From contig NZ_LHVE01000013.1 of the NCBI RefSeq assembly GCF_001269655.1, forward strand, positions 248,001 through 312,000: 64,000 bases of DNA, given 5' to 3'. The translations under genes and the position numbers were made by a program. The notes below the pieces were generated by a model that ran no database searches, was not told where the DNA came from, and saw only the letters and a program-made list of their open reading frames with translations. The DNA is from Pseudomonas thivervalensis. Its GTDB lineage: Bacteria; Pseudomonadota; Gammaproteobacteria; Pseudomonadales; Pseudomonadaceae. Below, in pieces: positions 15,110 through 24,475 of the stretch (its first letter is position 1; each line of letters starts with the position of its first letter).

Positions 15110-17743
15110 TTAAACGTGAGGGGAATCGAACAACTGACTCGACGCTTGACGGGCGGCCACGTCCCGGGAGAAGGACTCCATTAACTGGCGCAGATGCGGC
15201 TCCAGATCCCGAGCCAGCTGCGCCGGGTCTTTTACATCGCCTTGCACGGTGATGGAGACTTGCGGCGCAAAGCTGAAAGCCTGCTCAACTTTTGGCGGCA
15301 CAGGCGGCGTCGGCTCTGCCACCTTCGCGACTTCGGGCGGCTTGGTCGGTGCGTCAGTAGAGGCCGCTGGCTTGTCTGCTTTTGCGTCCTCAACCTTGTC
15401 ATCACTGCCAAACCAGGACTTGCCCAGGAAGCCACCGATACTCTCGCCACCCAGGCCGCCCAAAGCGGCACCAATTGCTCCGCCGATGGCGGTACCGATG
15501 ATCGGTACCACTGAACCAATAGCGGCACCGGCAGCACCACCCGCAAGCGCGCCCGCCAGACCACCGGCCGCGCTGCCGTATCCTTCGGCTTTTTCATCCT
15601 GCGTTGTGGCGTTGAGTGCGGTGTCCAGGGCACCCACTCCCGCATCGAGCACCGATCCACCTGGGACACGCTTGGAAAGACGCGTAACCCCTCTTATCGA
15701 CTTCACCGCCTGACCGAGTGAACCGCTAGGAACGGCCTCTGCGACCGCAGCCATAGGGAGAGCGGCCACCGCTGCGGCCTTGGGTAAGGCGGACAATGCA
15801 GACGCTTTGGGCAGAGATGGCATTGCGGGTGCGGCCACTGCCGGGGCACTCGGTGCCCGAACCATCATCCGCTTGCGCGGCATAGCCCCTATGCCAGAAC
15901 GACGACCACGGCGGCCACGTTGACGCTTGCGCGCAGCGCCTCCAGGATCTGTCCCCGGACCGCTGGCACTGGCCCTGCCGATAGCATCCGCATTGACGAC
16001 AAAGACCCGCTGCGGCTCGCTGCCAGCCTCCGAACTGCCTCCCATGAGTTTGCCGAGCACACCCAGGCCCTTGTCCACCGTTTTGATACCGGTTTTCGGA
16101 GCCTTGGCAGCGGCACCACCCAGGGCACCCGCGCCTCGTTCCATCGCTCGACCACGCGATATGTTGTAGAGCCCCTTGCCAATCTTCACCGCGCTGGCAG
16201 TCGTCTTGAGGGCCAACAGGCCGGCGGTGATGGCAGCAATGCCAAGCACCACCGGTTGCGAACCATCCGAAAGCTTGGTCAGCCCACGCACAATTGAAGT
16301 CAGGCCCTGGGCGACCGCATCGGTCGCTGGGCGGATGGCGTCACCCACGCTGCGCATGCCATCGCTAACCGCCTGGCCCAGCTCGTCCCACATCTGCTTC
16401 GACGTTTCGCGCCGCTCGGCCAGGTTCTTATCGAGGATCCCGCCAGAGGACTGCGAATCCTTTTTCAACTGCTCGTACAGCGACTTGTTTTGCGAGTAGG
16501 CCGTGAGCGCCGCCTTGACCTGCATGTCTGCGAACAGGTCACCGGTACGCAGGGATTTCTCCAACGCATCGAGCGCCGCCTTGGCCTTCTCCGGATCCGT
16601 CTCCTTGCTGATCTTGGCCTGGGCCTCGGCCATCTTCGCGGCCTTTGCCGGGTCGGTGGCCTGGATGTATTTCATCGCCAGGGCGAAGCTGGATTCCAGG
16701 GTCGACATGCCCTTCTGGATGCCAGTGTTCAAGGAGGCTTGATAGTCGATACCGGCGTCCTTGTACGCCTTGACCACGTCGCCCGAACCGATTTTTTCCA
16801 TCCAGTTCTTGAGGTTGTTGGCCGCTTCGTCCGAGCCCCCGGCCGTTTTCATCTGCACCTGGAGCATCGCGCCCAAGGAGCTGACCGCTTCCATGCCGGT
16901 GCTACCGTTTTTCTCCATGCTTGCCAACAGTTGAGGGAACCACCGGGCCATGTCGCTGGCCTCGAAGCTCCCCGCCTGTCCCTGATAGGCGATGGCCTCC
17001 AGGGCCTGCTGCATCACCTTCGGGTCGTTGATCTTGGCGTTCTGCTGCAGCGCCATGATCATGCTGGCCGTGTCGACGCCGGATGCGCCCTGGCCGATGG
17101 CAAACTTCGCGGCCGTCGGTGCGTAGGCCATGGCCTGCTTAAGGTCCATACCTGCACCGACCAGCTGATTCACCAGGTCCGCCACGTCGTTACGGGCCAT
17201 ACCCGTATCGCGAGAGGTCTGGATTACTGTCTGACTAAGCTGTGTTTCTTGCGGCTTGTTGACCACATCCGCCTTGATCGCGATGTCACGGATGATCGCC
17301 TGATAATCCGCGCTGACCTTGGTCGGAATCGCCGCCAGGCCTGTGGCTACAACACCCTGACCAATGCTCGACGTGAGTCCTTTCTTGCCGGCATCGAGCT
17401 GCTGGTGACCTTTGAGCTGCAGATCGGCGGCTTTAGCTGCACGGCCGAGGCGCTGGTACTCCTGCCCCAGCCTGCCCACCTCCACGCCCTGCTTGCGCAG
17501 GGCATCAAGGTTGCCGTTGAGTTTGCGCAACAGGCCATCGGCCGAAGCAGCGCCGCTGTCGTGCGCCCGCTTCCATTCATCACGCAGGCGGATGGTTTCG
17601 CCAATGGTGCTCTTGAGCACCTTGGCCTTGCTGCCTTTGTCCTCCAGCTTTTTGATGTGGCCTTCAACCGTGCGGAAGGCAGACGCCATCGTCGAACTAA
17701 CGGCGCCGCCAATCACCAGCGATAACGCCAGTTTGCTTGCCAT
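15110..17743 (-). CDS. T: Tail tape measure protein gpT
   Basis: 877 residues. The N-terminal half is helical with coiled-coil features (GHIKKLEDKGSKAKVLKSTIGE); the TMP domain follows (IKADVVNKPQETQL, TASMIMALQQNAKIND). Glycine/alanine-rich hydrophobic stretches near the C-terminus (AAGGLAGALAGGAAGAAIG) are usual for tape measures. It sets tail length and helps DNA passage. Sits after the gene E/E' frameshift pair, its assembly chaperone. Confidence 0.95.
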   Translation of the reverse strand: MASKLALSLVIGGAVSSTMASAFRTVEGHIKKLEDKGSKAKVLKSTIGETIRLRDEWKRAHDSGAASADGLLRKLNGNLDALRKQGVEVGRLGQEYQRLGRAAKAADLQLKGHQQLDAGKKGLTSSIGQGVVATGLAAIPTKVSADYQAIIRDIAIKADVVNKPQETQLSQTVIQTSRDTGMARNDVADLVNQLVGAGMDLKQAMAYAPTAAKFAIGQGASGVDTASMIMALQQNAKINDPKVMQQALEAIAYQGQAGSFEASDMARWFPQLLASMEKNGSTGMEAVSSLGAMLQVQMKTAGGSDEAANNLKNWMEKIGSGDVVKAYKDAGIDYQASLNTGIQKGMSTLESSFALAMKYIQATDPAKAAKMAEAQAKISKETDPEKAKAALDALEKSLRTGDLFADMQVKAALTAYSQNKSLYEQLKKDSQSSGGILDKNLAERRETSKQMWDELGQAVSDGMRSVGDAIRPATDAVAQGLTSIVRGLTKLSDGSQPVVLGIAAITAGLLALKTTASAVKIGKGLYNISRGRAMERGAGALGGAAAKAPKTGIKTVDKGLGVLGKLMGGSSEAGSEPQRVFVVNADAIGRASASGPGTDPGGAARKRQRGRRGRRSGIGAMPRKRMMVRAPSAPAVAAPAMPSLPKASALSALPKAAAVAALPMAAVAEAVPSGSLGQAVKSIRGVTRLSKRVPGGSVLDAGVGALDTALNATTQDEKAEGYGSAAGGLAGALAGGAAGAAIGSVVPIIGTAIGGAIGAALGGLGGESIGGFLGKSWFGSDDKVEDAKADKPAASTDAPTKPPEVAKVAEPTPPVPPKVEQAFSFAPQVSITVQGDVKDPAQLARDLEPHLRQLMESFSRDVAARQASSQLFDSPHV

Positions 17744-17758
17744 CGTCTACCCCTTGTT

Positions 17759-17910
17759 TCAGTCTGAGAGCCACCAGACCATGTCGGAGAACGGCATGGC
17801 GAGAATTTCAGCGGCGGAAAAATTCAGCTCGGTGGCTAGACGCTTAGCCAGTTGCTTCTGCACCTTGGGGTTGAAGTTCATCTTCTCGCACCAGGCGAAA
17901 ATAGCCGGCC
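17759..17910 (-). CDS. GpE' tail chaperone extension, read by frameshift
   Basis: A second frame overlaps the 3' end of gene E and runs past its stop: AIFAWCEKM, a basic middle, then LNFSAAEILAMPFSDMVWWLSD, ending at TGA 17759. IF-W and the tryptophan-rich end are typical of the GpE family made by frameshift in P2-type phages. It has no start codon of its own. Relative to gene E the frame is +1 (equivalent to -2), not the usual -1; the shift must occur between about 17863 and 17910. The exact slip site is not certain. Confidence 0.7.
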
Positions 17911-18170
17911 TGTATGCGGTTGAAGTCCTTCAGCGTCAAGCCATCCAGATCCTTGGTTCCGACTTCGGCCAGGGAGGCGAACAAGTTCAGGTCTTGCTGT
18001 TCTTCATCATTGGGCGCTGTTTGGCGGGCGATACGAAGGTCACGTACGGTCGGTGTTCGGAGGCTCAGCGTATCGACACGCACGCCGTTGGCTTCAGATG
18101 GCACAGTCAGTTTTACGGTGACGCGGTCAGCGGCCAGGGTCATCCAGCTTGGAATTGCGGTACTGCTCAT
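17844..18170 (-). CDS. E: Tail assembly chaperone gpE
   Basis: 108 residues. It matches P2 gpE: VTVKLTVPSE, LSLRTPTVRDLR and the DLDGLTLKDFNRIQAGY region. Together with the frameshifted extension it would coat the tape measure during tail assembly. The order tube - E - E' - T is conserved across long-tailed phages. Confidence 0.9.
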   Translation of the reverse strand: MSSTAIPSWMTLAADRVTVKLTVPSEANGVRVDTLSLRTPTVRDLRIARQTAPNDEEQQDLNLFASLAEVGTKDLDGLTLKDFNRIQAGYFRLVREDELQPQGAEATG

Positions 18171-18236
18171 AGAGGTATGTCCTTAAACAGAGGAGCCGCC
18201 GCCCGGGCGAATCGCCAGGCGGGGTATCAAGAAGAG

Positions 18237-18746
18237 TTAAAGTCCCAATGCGGAACGCTGGACGGCCAGTTGATCAACGCCGTTGATGACACGGCGCATG
18301 CCGATGGGGTCGATCTCGTAGACGGTTCGTCCGTCCACTTCGAGCTTGTAGTAGGTCAGCCCGATGGAGTGCTTGATCTCGGCCTTGTCGCCCGGCTTCC
18401 AGTCGCCCATGTCGACTTCTTTCAACGTGCCGCGCAGGGTGACGATGACCGGCGTGACTTTGCCTTTGAGCCCTTTATAGGCCCCTCGGAACGTACCGTT
18501 AAACGCCGTGCCGTCGGCCAAGCCGAAGAACTTCAACGACTCACGGCGTACGCCAGTGGTAGTAAAGCTCGCTTCCTGTTTTTCCATGCCCATGTCCAGC
18601 TCGACCGGCGCGTCCATGCCGCCGCCGCGATGCTCTTCCATCTTGAGCGTGAGCTTGGGGAGCGTCAGGCTCGGCACATCGCCCTGGAAGCTGACGCCGT
18701 CGGCGAACAAGTTCAGGTTCGCCAGGGTTTCGGGAATCATTGCCAT
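18237..18746 (-). CDS. FII: Major tail tube protein FII
   Basis: 169 residues with AAGGAG ribosome site. P2 FII features: IPETLANLNLFADG at the N-terminus, VELDMGMEKQEASF, and TYYKLEVDGRTVYEIDPI near the C-terminus. It forms the inner tube through which DNA passes. Lies directly after the sheath gene. Confidence 0.95.
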   Translation of the reverse strand: MAMIPETLANLNLFADGVSFQGDVPSLTLPKLTLKMEEHRGGGMDAPVELDMGMEKQEASFTTTGVRRESLKFFGLADGTAFNGTFRGAYKGLKGKVTPVIVTLRGTLKEVDMGDWKPGDKAEIKHSIGLTYYKLEVDGRTVYEIDPIGMRRVINGVDQLAVQRSALGL

Positions 18747-18758
18747 TGAGGTCGCTCC

Positions 18759-19922
18759 TTAAGCGGCGGTGTCGAGGACTTCGGTCAGCCATTGATTGGT
18801 GACCTCTACGCGGAAGTTGGGGTTTTCTGCCGGCGGAACGTCGGTGAAGCGGATGTTCCAATACACCTTGCCCTGCTCCAGCTGGCTGGCCGTGTTCAGC
18901 TCCGGGTCGGCATACACCTCGAAGTTGATGATTGCGCCTTGGGCTTTCAGGTCGCGCATGAACGCCTGCAGACCTTCGGTCACATCCTTGATGTATGTCG
19001 CTGTGATGGAGCGGTCCACCGCCCATTTGTGGCCGTAGAGGATCGCGTCCATGACGATGTCCATCGTCCGAACGCGGGTAACGAACGCCCACTTCGGATC
19101 GCTCGACAGCGTGCGGTTGCCCCACAGGCGGAAGCCGTCATCACGGATGATCGTGGTGATGTTGGCGTTGTTGAGCAGGTTGGCTCGGCAGGTTTCGTCA
19201 CCGTCCAGGAACTCAATGGGCCGCGTGGTGCCAGTGATGCCGACAAATTCTTTGTTCGAAGGCGAAGCCCAGAAGCCGTATTCGCTATCGGTCCAGGCGA
19301 ACAAGCCCGCCACCCAGGCCGAGCCCGGCGCGTCGACCGTGGCGTCCGCCGTGGTGTCCCAATACCGCACGCCGGGGTCAACCAGGTACGCCCGCTTGGC
19401 GCCGAAGTTCTCGGCGTAGGCCATAACCGCCTCATCGGTGGTGTTTGGACCGTCGAGGATGGCAAGCCCTCGCAACTTGTCGGCCACTGCCACCAGGGCG
19501 GTACCGACAGCCTGTGTCGCGCTGTGCTTGGGAGTCACCAACAGCCGCGGCTGCGCGTTGAACCGGCTCTTGCCGTCCAGCAGCGCCTGCAGGCCAGTAC
19601 GCTTGCCGTCAGCCAGAACGCCGCCAATGATTGCCGAGGTCTGTGCAGCCGGATCGGCCAACTGGGCCACACCACAGGCGACGATCACCGCCTTGGCCCG
19701 GGTGTAAATGGCCTTGCAGGCTTTGGTAATCGCCGAGTCGGCACCGAAGGCAGCCACCGCTTCGCGCTCATTGGTGATCACCACCAGGTCATTGGGCTGC
19801 GCGCTGTAGGCAGGCGCCGGTACAAAGGTGTCAACGAGTCCAATGATCGAGGACGAAGGCAACGCAATGACACGAGCGCCGGTGTCGACGTTCGTGGTGG
19901 TAACGCCGTGAAAGAAGCTCAT
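18759..19922 (-). CDS. FI: Contractile tail sheath protein FI
   Basis: 387 residues from ATG 19922 (GGAG five bases upstream); ten more in-frame codons upstream are not supported. P2-type sheath features: HGVTTTNVDTGAR, ALPSSSIIGLVDT, WGNRTLSSDPKWAFV and a C-terminal DVPPAENPNF. It forms the outer contractile sheath. Confidence 0.95.
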   Translation of the reverse strand: MSFFHGVTTTNVDTGARVIALPSSSIIGLVDTFVPAPAYSAQPNDLVVITNEREAVAAFGADSAITKACKAIYTRAKAVIVACGVAQLADPAAQTSAIIGGVLADGKRTGLQALLDGKSRFNAQPRLLVTPKHSATQAVGTALVAVADKLRGLAILDGPNTTDEAVMAYAENFGAKRAYLVDPGVRYWDTTADATVDAPGSAWVAGLFAWTDSEYGFWASPSNKEFVGITGTTRPIEFLDGDETCRANLLNNANITTIIRDDGFRLWGNRTLSSDPKWAFVTRVRTMDIVMDAILYGHKWAVDRSITATYIKDVTEGLQAFMRDLKAQGAIINFEVYADPELNTASQLEQGKVYWNIRFTDVPPAENPNFRVEVTNQWLTEVLDTAA

Positions 19923-19941
19923 AGGTTCTCCAGATACGAAA

Positions 19942-20010
19942 AGGCCCCGCAATGCAGGGCCTAGCTTGTGATGAGGCGGAAAAGAAAACGCCCCGTCGAT
20001 GCGGGGCGTT
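19942..20010 (-). terminator. Double hairpin between tail-fibre assembly gene and FI
   Basis: AACGCCCC (19987-19994) / GGGGCGTT (20003-20010) followed on the minus strand by TTCTTTTCC, then a second stem AGGCCC (19942-19947) / GGGCCT (19957-19962). The first overlaps the stop region of the assembly gene. It separates the baseplate/fibre genes from sheath-tube genes. Confidence 0.7.
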
Positions 20011-20429
20011 TATTCGGATTGATGAGGCAGCCAGGCGGGGATTGGAGGCCGATGATCAGTCAATGGAAATTCGCCGGCCTCCGGCCAGTTGCGCAGGGCC
20101 CGTCGGTAGGTTTGAAGCTCCGCATATTGCTCAGCAGTCAATGTTGTTACGACGCCCTCCTCCATCTCGTCTCGATGGCGTGTCACAACCCCATCAGTGA
20201 GTGATAGTTGGTTATCGCGCCAGGCCCGCTCGATGCCAGCTAGTTCCTCTACAGTCGGCGGCGGTGGATCCTGCAGCTCTGGTCGGCCATCAGCGCCCTT
20301 TCCAATGATCTTGACCACCTGGCGCGGCTCAAACAGTGCGGCGTGGTCCTCATCAGATATTTCGATGCCTCCGTTATCAGTCAATTCGAAGGCAAATCGA
20401 CCATCTTCTTCAATCCATTTAGCGAACAT
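20010..20429 (-). CDS. Tail fibre assembly (chaperone-like) protein
   Basis: 139 residues from ATG 20429 (GAGGG five bases upstream). Position right after the tail fibre gene and content (FELTDNGGIEISDEDHAALF, DPPPPTVEELAGIERAWRD, TAEQYAELQTYRRALRNWP) match the phage tail fibre assembly/tail chaperone group with the C-terminal aromatic-proline region. It would help fold or trimerise the fibre. Confidence 0.82.
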   Translation of the reverse strand: MFAKWIEEDGRFAFELTDNGGIEISDEDHAALFEPRQVVKIIGKGADGRPELQDPPPPTVEELAGIERAWRDNQLSLTDGVVTRHRDEMEEGVVTTLTAEQYAELQTYRRALRNWPEAGEFPLTDHRPPIPAWLPHQSE

Positions 20430-20437
20430 AAATACCC

Positions 20438-22357
20438 TCAATAGCCGATGGCTAGCCAGTTGTAACCACCAACAGTCACAGCGGAATTGTTGCTAGTCAC
20501 GTTGGTCATGAAGCCCGTAAAACCTGTACGGGTCGGCTGTGAGCACTGACAAAGACTTGGATTAGGCGCCGCACCAGCCCCCGCATACATGGCTCCCACA
20601 TACATACAGGCAGTAGGAAATGCGACGGGGAACGTTACTGGCACTGTTCCTGACGCAGTATCCGTTGATGCATGCCCTATTTTAAATATCCAGCCACTGG
20701 GCAAAACTTGATGGCCGTTAGCTCCAAAAATGGCCGCAAACATTGGAGACGATCGCAAACACTCAAGACTGGCGTGGGCCCGCCACATCGCACCGTCCGA
20801 CACCAGCAATATGTCCGACCCAACGGCCATGGTGTAAGGCGTGGAGACGGCAACGTTATTGATAGCCAGTGAGTCACCTGCCAACAGCGCCAACTTGGCC
20901 GCATCGACCGCGCTAGAAGTCGTAATCAGAATTGACGACCCCTTGGGCAGCGTACTTGCCTTGGGCAATGTCAACGTACCGTTTGCGGACAACTCGATAC
21001 GTGTGCCGACGTGCGCAGCCGTTAGGGTGACGTTTCCACCGGCGATTCCCGCACTACTGGCAAAACTCCCTTTTTCGCGCTGTACGAATTCAGTGGTGGC
21101 TAGCGATTTGTCCTTATCGAATTGCGGTGGTGTTGGTGCAGTTGGGTTACCAACAAACACGGGGCTATCCAACGCTGCAAGGGAATTCCAAGGCTCCCAT
21201 TGGGTAAGACTCCGGCGGCGCCACAGGAGAAGGTTATTTGCATAGGCTTGGAAAATTTGCAGACCGCCGCCGCCATAAATTTTGTGTATCACCGTACCGT
21301 TGGCCTCAACCGGCAAATTGGCGGTCGAGGTTGCACTGGCATAGTAAAAACCAGAGGCAAAGGTTGCGTCATCCATATCGAGGATAGTTGCGCTTGGCGA
21401 AACATCACCAAGGCCGACAGCGGCCAACATCGTCTTGGCAAAGGCTGTCGTGGCAACCTGCGTATTATTTGCGTTAGGGATGGCTGTGGGTGCCGTAGGT
21501 ACACCCAAAAACGCGGGCGAGTTAAGTGGGGCAAAGCCTTGCGTGATGTTTTGAAACGTCAGGGCCGTAGTGCCCAAAACAATCGGTCCGTCTGTGATCA
21601 ATTGCCAGCGAGTGTCAGCCAGCGTAGCGCCTTGCTCGACGGACAGAATCATCGCCGACGTGACTTCAGCGTTACTGTCAGCATCCGGTGCGCGCTGCCA
21701 AGCCGCTACGCCGACAATGTAGATGCCGTTGTCCTTGGAGGTCACTTGATTTTTCACCAACACCCGGTCGCCTGCGAACAGGCTAACGCCGTCGATGGTC
21801 TGAAGCCCAGTCAACGCGATATTGGCCGTGGTCGCCACGCGCACCGACTGCTTGTTATCTAGCTTGTACAGTTCTTCCTGGATTCGCCGCTCGACAAACT
21901 CCCGCGTCGCCAACACAACCGATGGGTCGATTTTGAGTGTGATGTTGCCCGTGCTGCTGACGATGATGTTCATCCGCACGACCTGAGTCCGACCCGAGCC
22001 CTGCGACATGATCGGCTTAAAGCTCGGTGGGCAGTTCGCGACCGCCACCAGATCCCCGTCAGCGTCGTACAAGGCAATTTCACGTATCCAACGTCCGCCC
22101 TCATCGGCCGGTATTACCTGCTCCGCGACAATTACCGCCGGGTTGACCGGGTCAATAAAAAGCTGATTCAACGGCCGGCGACGCCATTCGTTGATAAGAG
22201 ACGTTTGCACCGCGCTTGGAATCGGGTCGGTGCCGTTGGCGTCTCCCAATCCCATCTCGGTAAGTTTCCAGGGAACGCCAAGGGCATTGGCGTTTGCCAG
22301 TTTCGCCGCCCCCACGTTCGTGAGAATCGCGAAAAATTGCGAGGTCTGATCAATCAT
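20438..22357 (-). CDS. H: Tail fibre protein (gpH-like)
   Basis: 639 residues. The N-terminal 150 residues form the conserved tail-collar attachment domain (FFAILTNVGAAKLANANALG, IREIALYDADGDLVAVANCP). A repeated element is seen at three places: VVLATREFV, then PTAPTAIPN...ATTAF, then PTAPTPPQFD...ATTEFV. The C-terminal region is serine/glycine-rich with a terminal FTGFMTNVTS-NWLAIGY tip, the receptor-binding part. It decides host range. The C-terminal half shows lower GC, suggesting exchange of tip modules. Confidence 0.9.
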   Translation of the reverse strand: MIDQTSQFFAILTNVGAAKLANANALGVPWKLTEMGLGDANGTDPIPSAVQTSLINEWRRRPLNQLFIDPVNPAVIVAEQVIPADEGGRWIREIALYDADGDLVAVANCPPSFKPIMSQGSGRTQVVRMNIIVSSTGNITLKIDPSVVLATREFVERRIQEELYKLDNKQSVRVATTANIALTGLQTIDGVSLFAGDRVLVKNQVTSKDNGIYIVGVAAWQRAPDADSNAEVTSAMILSVEQGATLADTRWQLITDGPIVLGTTALTFQNITQGFAPLNSPAFLGVPTAPTAIPNANNTQVATTAFAKTMLAAVGLGDVSPSATILDMDDATFASGFYYASATSTANLPVEANGTVIHKIYGGGGLQIFQAYANNLLLWRRRSLTQWEPWNSLAALDSPVFVGNPTAPTPPQFDKDKSLATTEFVQREKGSFASSAGIAGGNVTLTAAHVGTRIELSANGTLTLPKASTLPKGSSILITTSSAVDAAKLALLAGDSLAINNVAVSTPYTMAVGSDILLVSDGAMWRAHASLECLRSSPMFAAIFGANGHQVLPSGWIFKIGHASTDTASGTVPVTFPVAFPTACMYVGAMYAGAGAAPNPSLCQCSQPTRTGFTGFMTNVTSNNSAVTVGGYNWLAIGY

Positions 22358-22959
22358 TAGTAAACGTCCAAGATGTCTATGGTGTGTTCGCGCCCTACCA
22401 CGCCGAAGGATCCGGTGACTTCAATGTCACGCATGATCGGCGGGTACACGTCGATTTCGTCGCCCTCATACAGGGCAACACCGATGTTCAAATTCCCTCG
22501 GGTTTCGAGGCTGATCGCTAATCCGGTCATGTGGCGACTGACCGGCCTGGCGTCATCGATCAGCCACGTCAGTTCCTGATAGGTCTCTTCGCTGATGCCT
22601 TCATCGGAAATGCCGATCTTCAAGGCGAACGTTCCCGGTACCCCCTTCGGCTCGGTCTGGAACCACTCGACTACCTCGATCACGTAGCCGAACGGTTCCA
22701 CCACGCGACGCAGAGCCCCGATGGTTCCTTTATGGGCGTGAACGTAGAACGAAGAACGGATCACCGAACGCTTGACCTCTTCGGGCCACGCCTCGTCCCA
22801 GCGGTCCACGGACCAGGCCCAAGCCAATTGGTAAAGCAGGTGCGCCGGGCAGGTGTCGGGGTTGTATAGGGTTCTGAGCGGTATCTCTGTTGTTTCGTCG
22901 ATAGCCGCCTCAATGGCCCGCTCAAGCTGAGTGCTGTTGAGGGGAAGCAAACTTTTCAT
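22357..22959 (-). CDS. I: Baseplate/tail protein gpI
   Basis: 200 residues, P2 gpI: LLPLNSTQLERAIEAAI, the LAWAWSVDRWDEAW element, HAHKGTIGALRRVVEPFGY, and the C-terminal PVSRHM region. Baseplate wedge component. Overlaps gene J by 4 bases and abuts the fibre gene. Confidence 0.95.
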   Translation of the reverse strand: MKSLLPLNSTQLERAIEAAIDETTEIPLRTLYNPDTCPAHLLYQLAWAWSVDRWDEAWPEEVKRSVIRSSFYVHAHKGTIGALRRVVEPFGYVIEVVEWFQTEPKGVPGTFALKIGISDEGISEETYQELTWLIDDARPVSRHMTGLAISLETRGNLNIGVALYEGDEIDVYPPIMRDIEVTGSFGVVGREHTIDILDVY

Positions 22960-23840
22960 TTACCACCCCGCTTTATGGTGAACCCCGTGCACCACGCTGC
23001 CTGGGCTTTGGTTGGACGGATGTCCACCCATCCAGGGATCTCGACTCGGGCCACGCCGCTGACGTGGATCTGTGCATCAATCGCCGAACGGGCCACCTCA
23101 ACGCCCAGACGGCGCCGTGGATTGATCCAGGCCTGAAGTCGCGCATTACACTCGGCAAGCGCTGCCTCGTTTTCCGGCCCGGTGCCGGCCATGTACACCA
23201 CGGCATCGATTCGATAAGGCAGGATCTCGGCGCCCTGCACCGTCAGCCGATCAGCAACAGGCCGCCGATCTTCATCGTTGAGGTAAGTGTCCACTTCGAC
23301 CAACAGCTCGGGGCTGGCCGTACCATCGCCGTCCAGGGACAGTACCGTCACGACAACCTCGGCCGGCGCCGGGCTTTCGGCCGTGGCGTCTGCCACCAGG
23401 CCGGAGGCGTTACGGGCATGCAAGATGTAGCTGTTTCGCGGCCCGGCAGTGGTCAGCCCTTCGTACCTCAGCTGGATACGCTCGCGCAGTGCGTCGTAGC
23501 TTTCCAGCACCTCCGCCACTGTCGGCACGGCGGTCAAGTCCTCAGCCTGAATGACCAGGCGCTCAAGGTTCACGTTGGCGGCCAACTGCACCAAGTCAGC
23601 ACCCGTGGCATGAGCCAGGAACAGCGCCTTGGCCGCGTCGTTGACCCTGGCCCGGTTCTGCATGCGCCGATAGGCCCCCAACTCCAGCAACTTGGTTACC
23701 GGATCGCTTTCAAGGAAAGCGGTCCAGTTGTCGCCCATGTATTCGCGAAACGTTGCCAGCTCGCCCTGATACAACTCTTCAAAGTCCAGACTCTCCAGCA
23801 CCTGTGGCGCCGGCAACGCCGAAAGGTCGATAGTGCTCAT
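22956..23840 (-). CDS. J: Baseplate protein gpJ
   Basis: 294 residues of the gpJ/Mu gp47 family: LDFEELYQGELATFREYMG, ADLVQLAANVNLERL, YVLDGDG-type central strands, and DVRPTKAQAAW at the C-terminus (here DIRPTKAQAAW). Forms the baseplate wedge with gpI and gpW. Overlaps both neighbours by 4 bases, indicating translational coupling. Confidence 0.95.
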   Translation of the reverse strand: MSTIDLSALPAPQVLESLDFEELYQGELATFREYMGDNWTAFLESDPVTKLLELGAYRRMQNRARVNDAAKALFLAHATGADLVQLAANVNLERLVIQAEDLTAVPTVAEVLESYDALRERIQLRYEGLTTAGPRNSYILHARNASGLVADATAESPAPAEVVVTVLSLDGDGTASPELLVEVDTYLNDEDRRPVADRLTVQGAEILPYRIDAVVYMAGTGPENEAALAECNARLQAWINPRRRLGVEVARSAIDAQIHVSGVARVEIPGWVDIRPTKAQAAWCTGFTIKRGGK

Positions 23841-24163
23841 GCGTTCACCTCCAGCACCACGCCATCGCCAATATATGAGCCCGTCAGTTGCAAGGTGATT
23901 TGTCCATCCACCACCGCAATGACCCGGACACGCTCAAGCTTTAAACGAGGCTCCCAGCGCCCGAGGGCACGAGCGACCTCGGCCTGTACCGCGCTTTTCC
24001 AACCCTCGTTAACTGGCAGGTCGACATAACGGCGCATCTGGCTGCCGTACTCTGGACGCATGCGGCGGCTGCCGACAGACGTGCTCAGAATGTCCTCGAT
24101 GGACTGCCGCAAATGCGCCTGCCCGGACAGCGGCTGCCCCGTGCGACGGTCCACTCCGATCAT
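23837..24163 (-). CDS. W: Baseplate protein gpW (gp25-like)
   Basis: 108 residues: IGVDRRTGQPLSG, SIEDILSTSVGSRRMRPEYGS, and RALGRWEPRLKLERVRV. This is the gp25-like/lysozyme-fold wedge protein of P2 and T4. Confidence 0.95.
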   Translation of the reverse strand: MIGVDRRTGQPLSGQAHLRQSIEDILSTSVGSRRMRPEYGSQMRRYVDLPVNEGWKSAVQAEVARALGRWEPRLKLERVRVIAVVDGQITLQLTGSYIGDGVVLEVNA

Positions 24164-24167
24164 GGAA

Positions 24168-24416
24168 TTACTCCGTCAGCTGTTGCATATCCGGGTGTGC
24201 CTTGAGAAAGGCGTATTGATCATCGCCGCAGGCTGTGACCTGGCCGGCGATGACCGGCAAGGTGCTGTCGTCTGGCATGATCAGCGTGCGTGAGGTGTAT
24301 CGGGTGTCGCGAAACACTCGTGCCGGTCCGATGGGTGCCGGCGACTCGGTTTGGACTGGTTCAGGCAACGCCGCATCGGCAGTTGTCCGCTCCGTCTCTG
24401 TTCGCGCTTTGCTCAT
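24168..24416 (-). CDS. Small phage protein between gpV and gpW genes
   Basis: 82 residues. N-terminal half disordered and polar/proline-rich (LPEPVQTESPAPIGP); C-terminal part FRDTRYTSRTLIMPDDSTLPVIAGQV and a YAFLKAHPDMQQL end. Similar small genes occur at this place in Pseudomonas P2-like tail operons; I do not recognise a function. Probably a minor virion or baseplate protein. Confidence 0.7.
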   Translation of the reverse strand: MSKARTETERTTADAALPEPVQTESPAPIGPARVFRDTRYTSRTLIMPDDSTLPVIAGQVTACGDDQYAFLKAHPDMQQLTE

Positions 24417-24438
24417 TTGGGTTGCTCCAAAAATGCGA

Positions 24439-24459
24439 AAGCCCGCACGTGGCGGGCTG
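24439..24459 (-). terminator. Hairpin after gene V
   Basis: GCCCGC (24441-24446) / GCGGGC (24452-24457), followed on the minus strand by TTTCGCATTTTTGG. Weak intercistronic terminator-like element. Confidence 0.45.
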
Positions 24460-24475
24460 TGGATAAATGTCGGAG

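Noticed and set aside
15920..17725. Long plus-strand frames over the tape measure gene
   Set aside because: They mirror codon bias of the true gene on the other strand and lack motifs.
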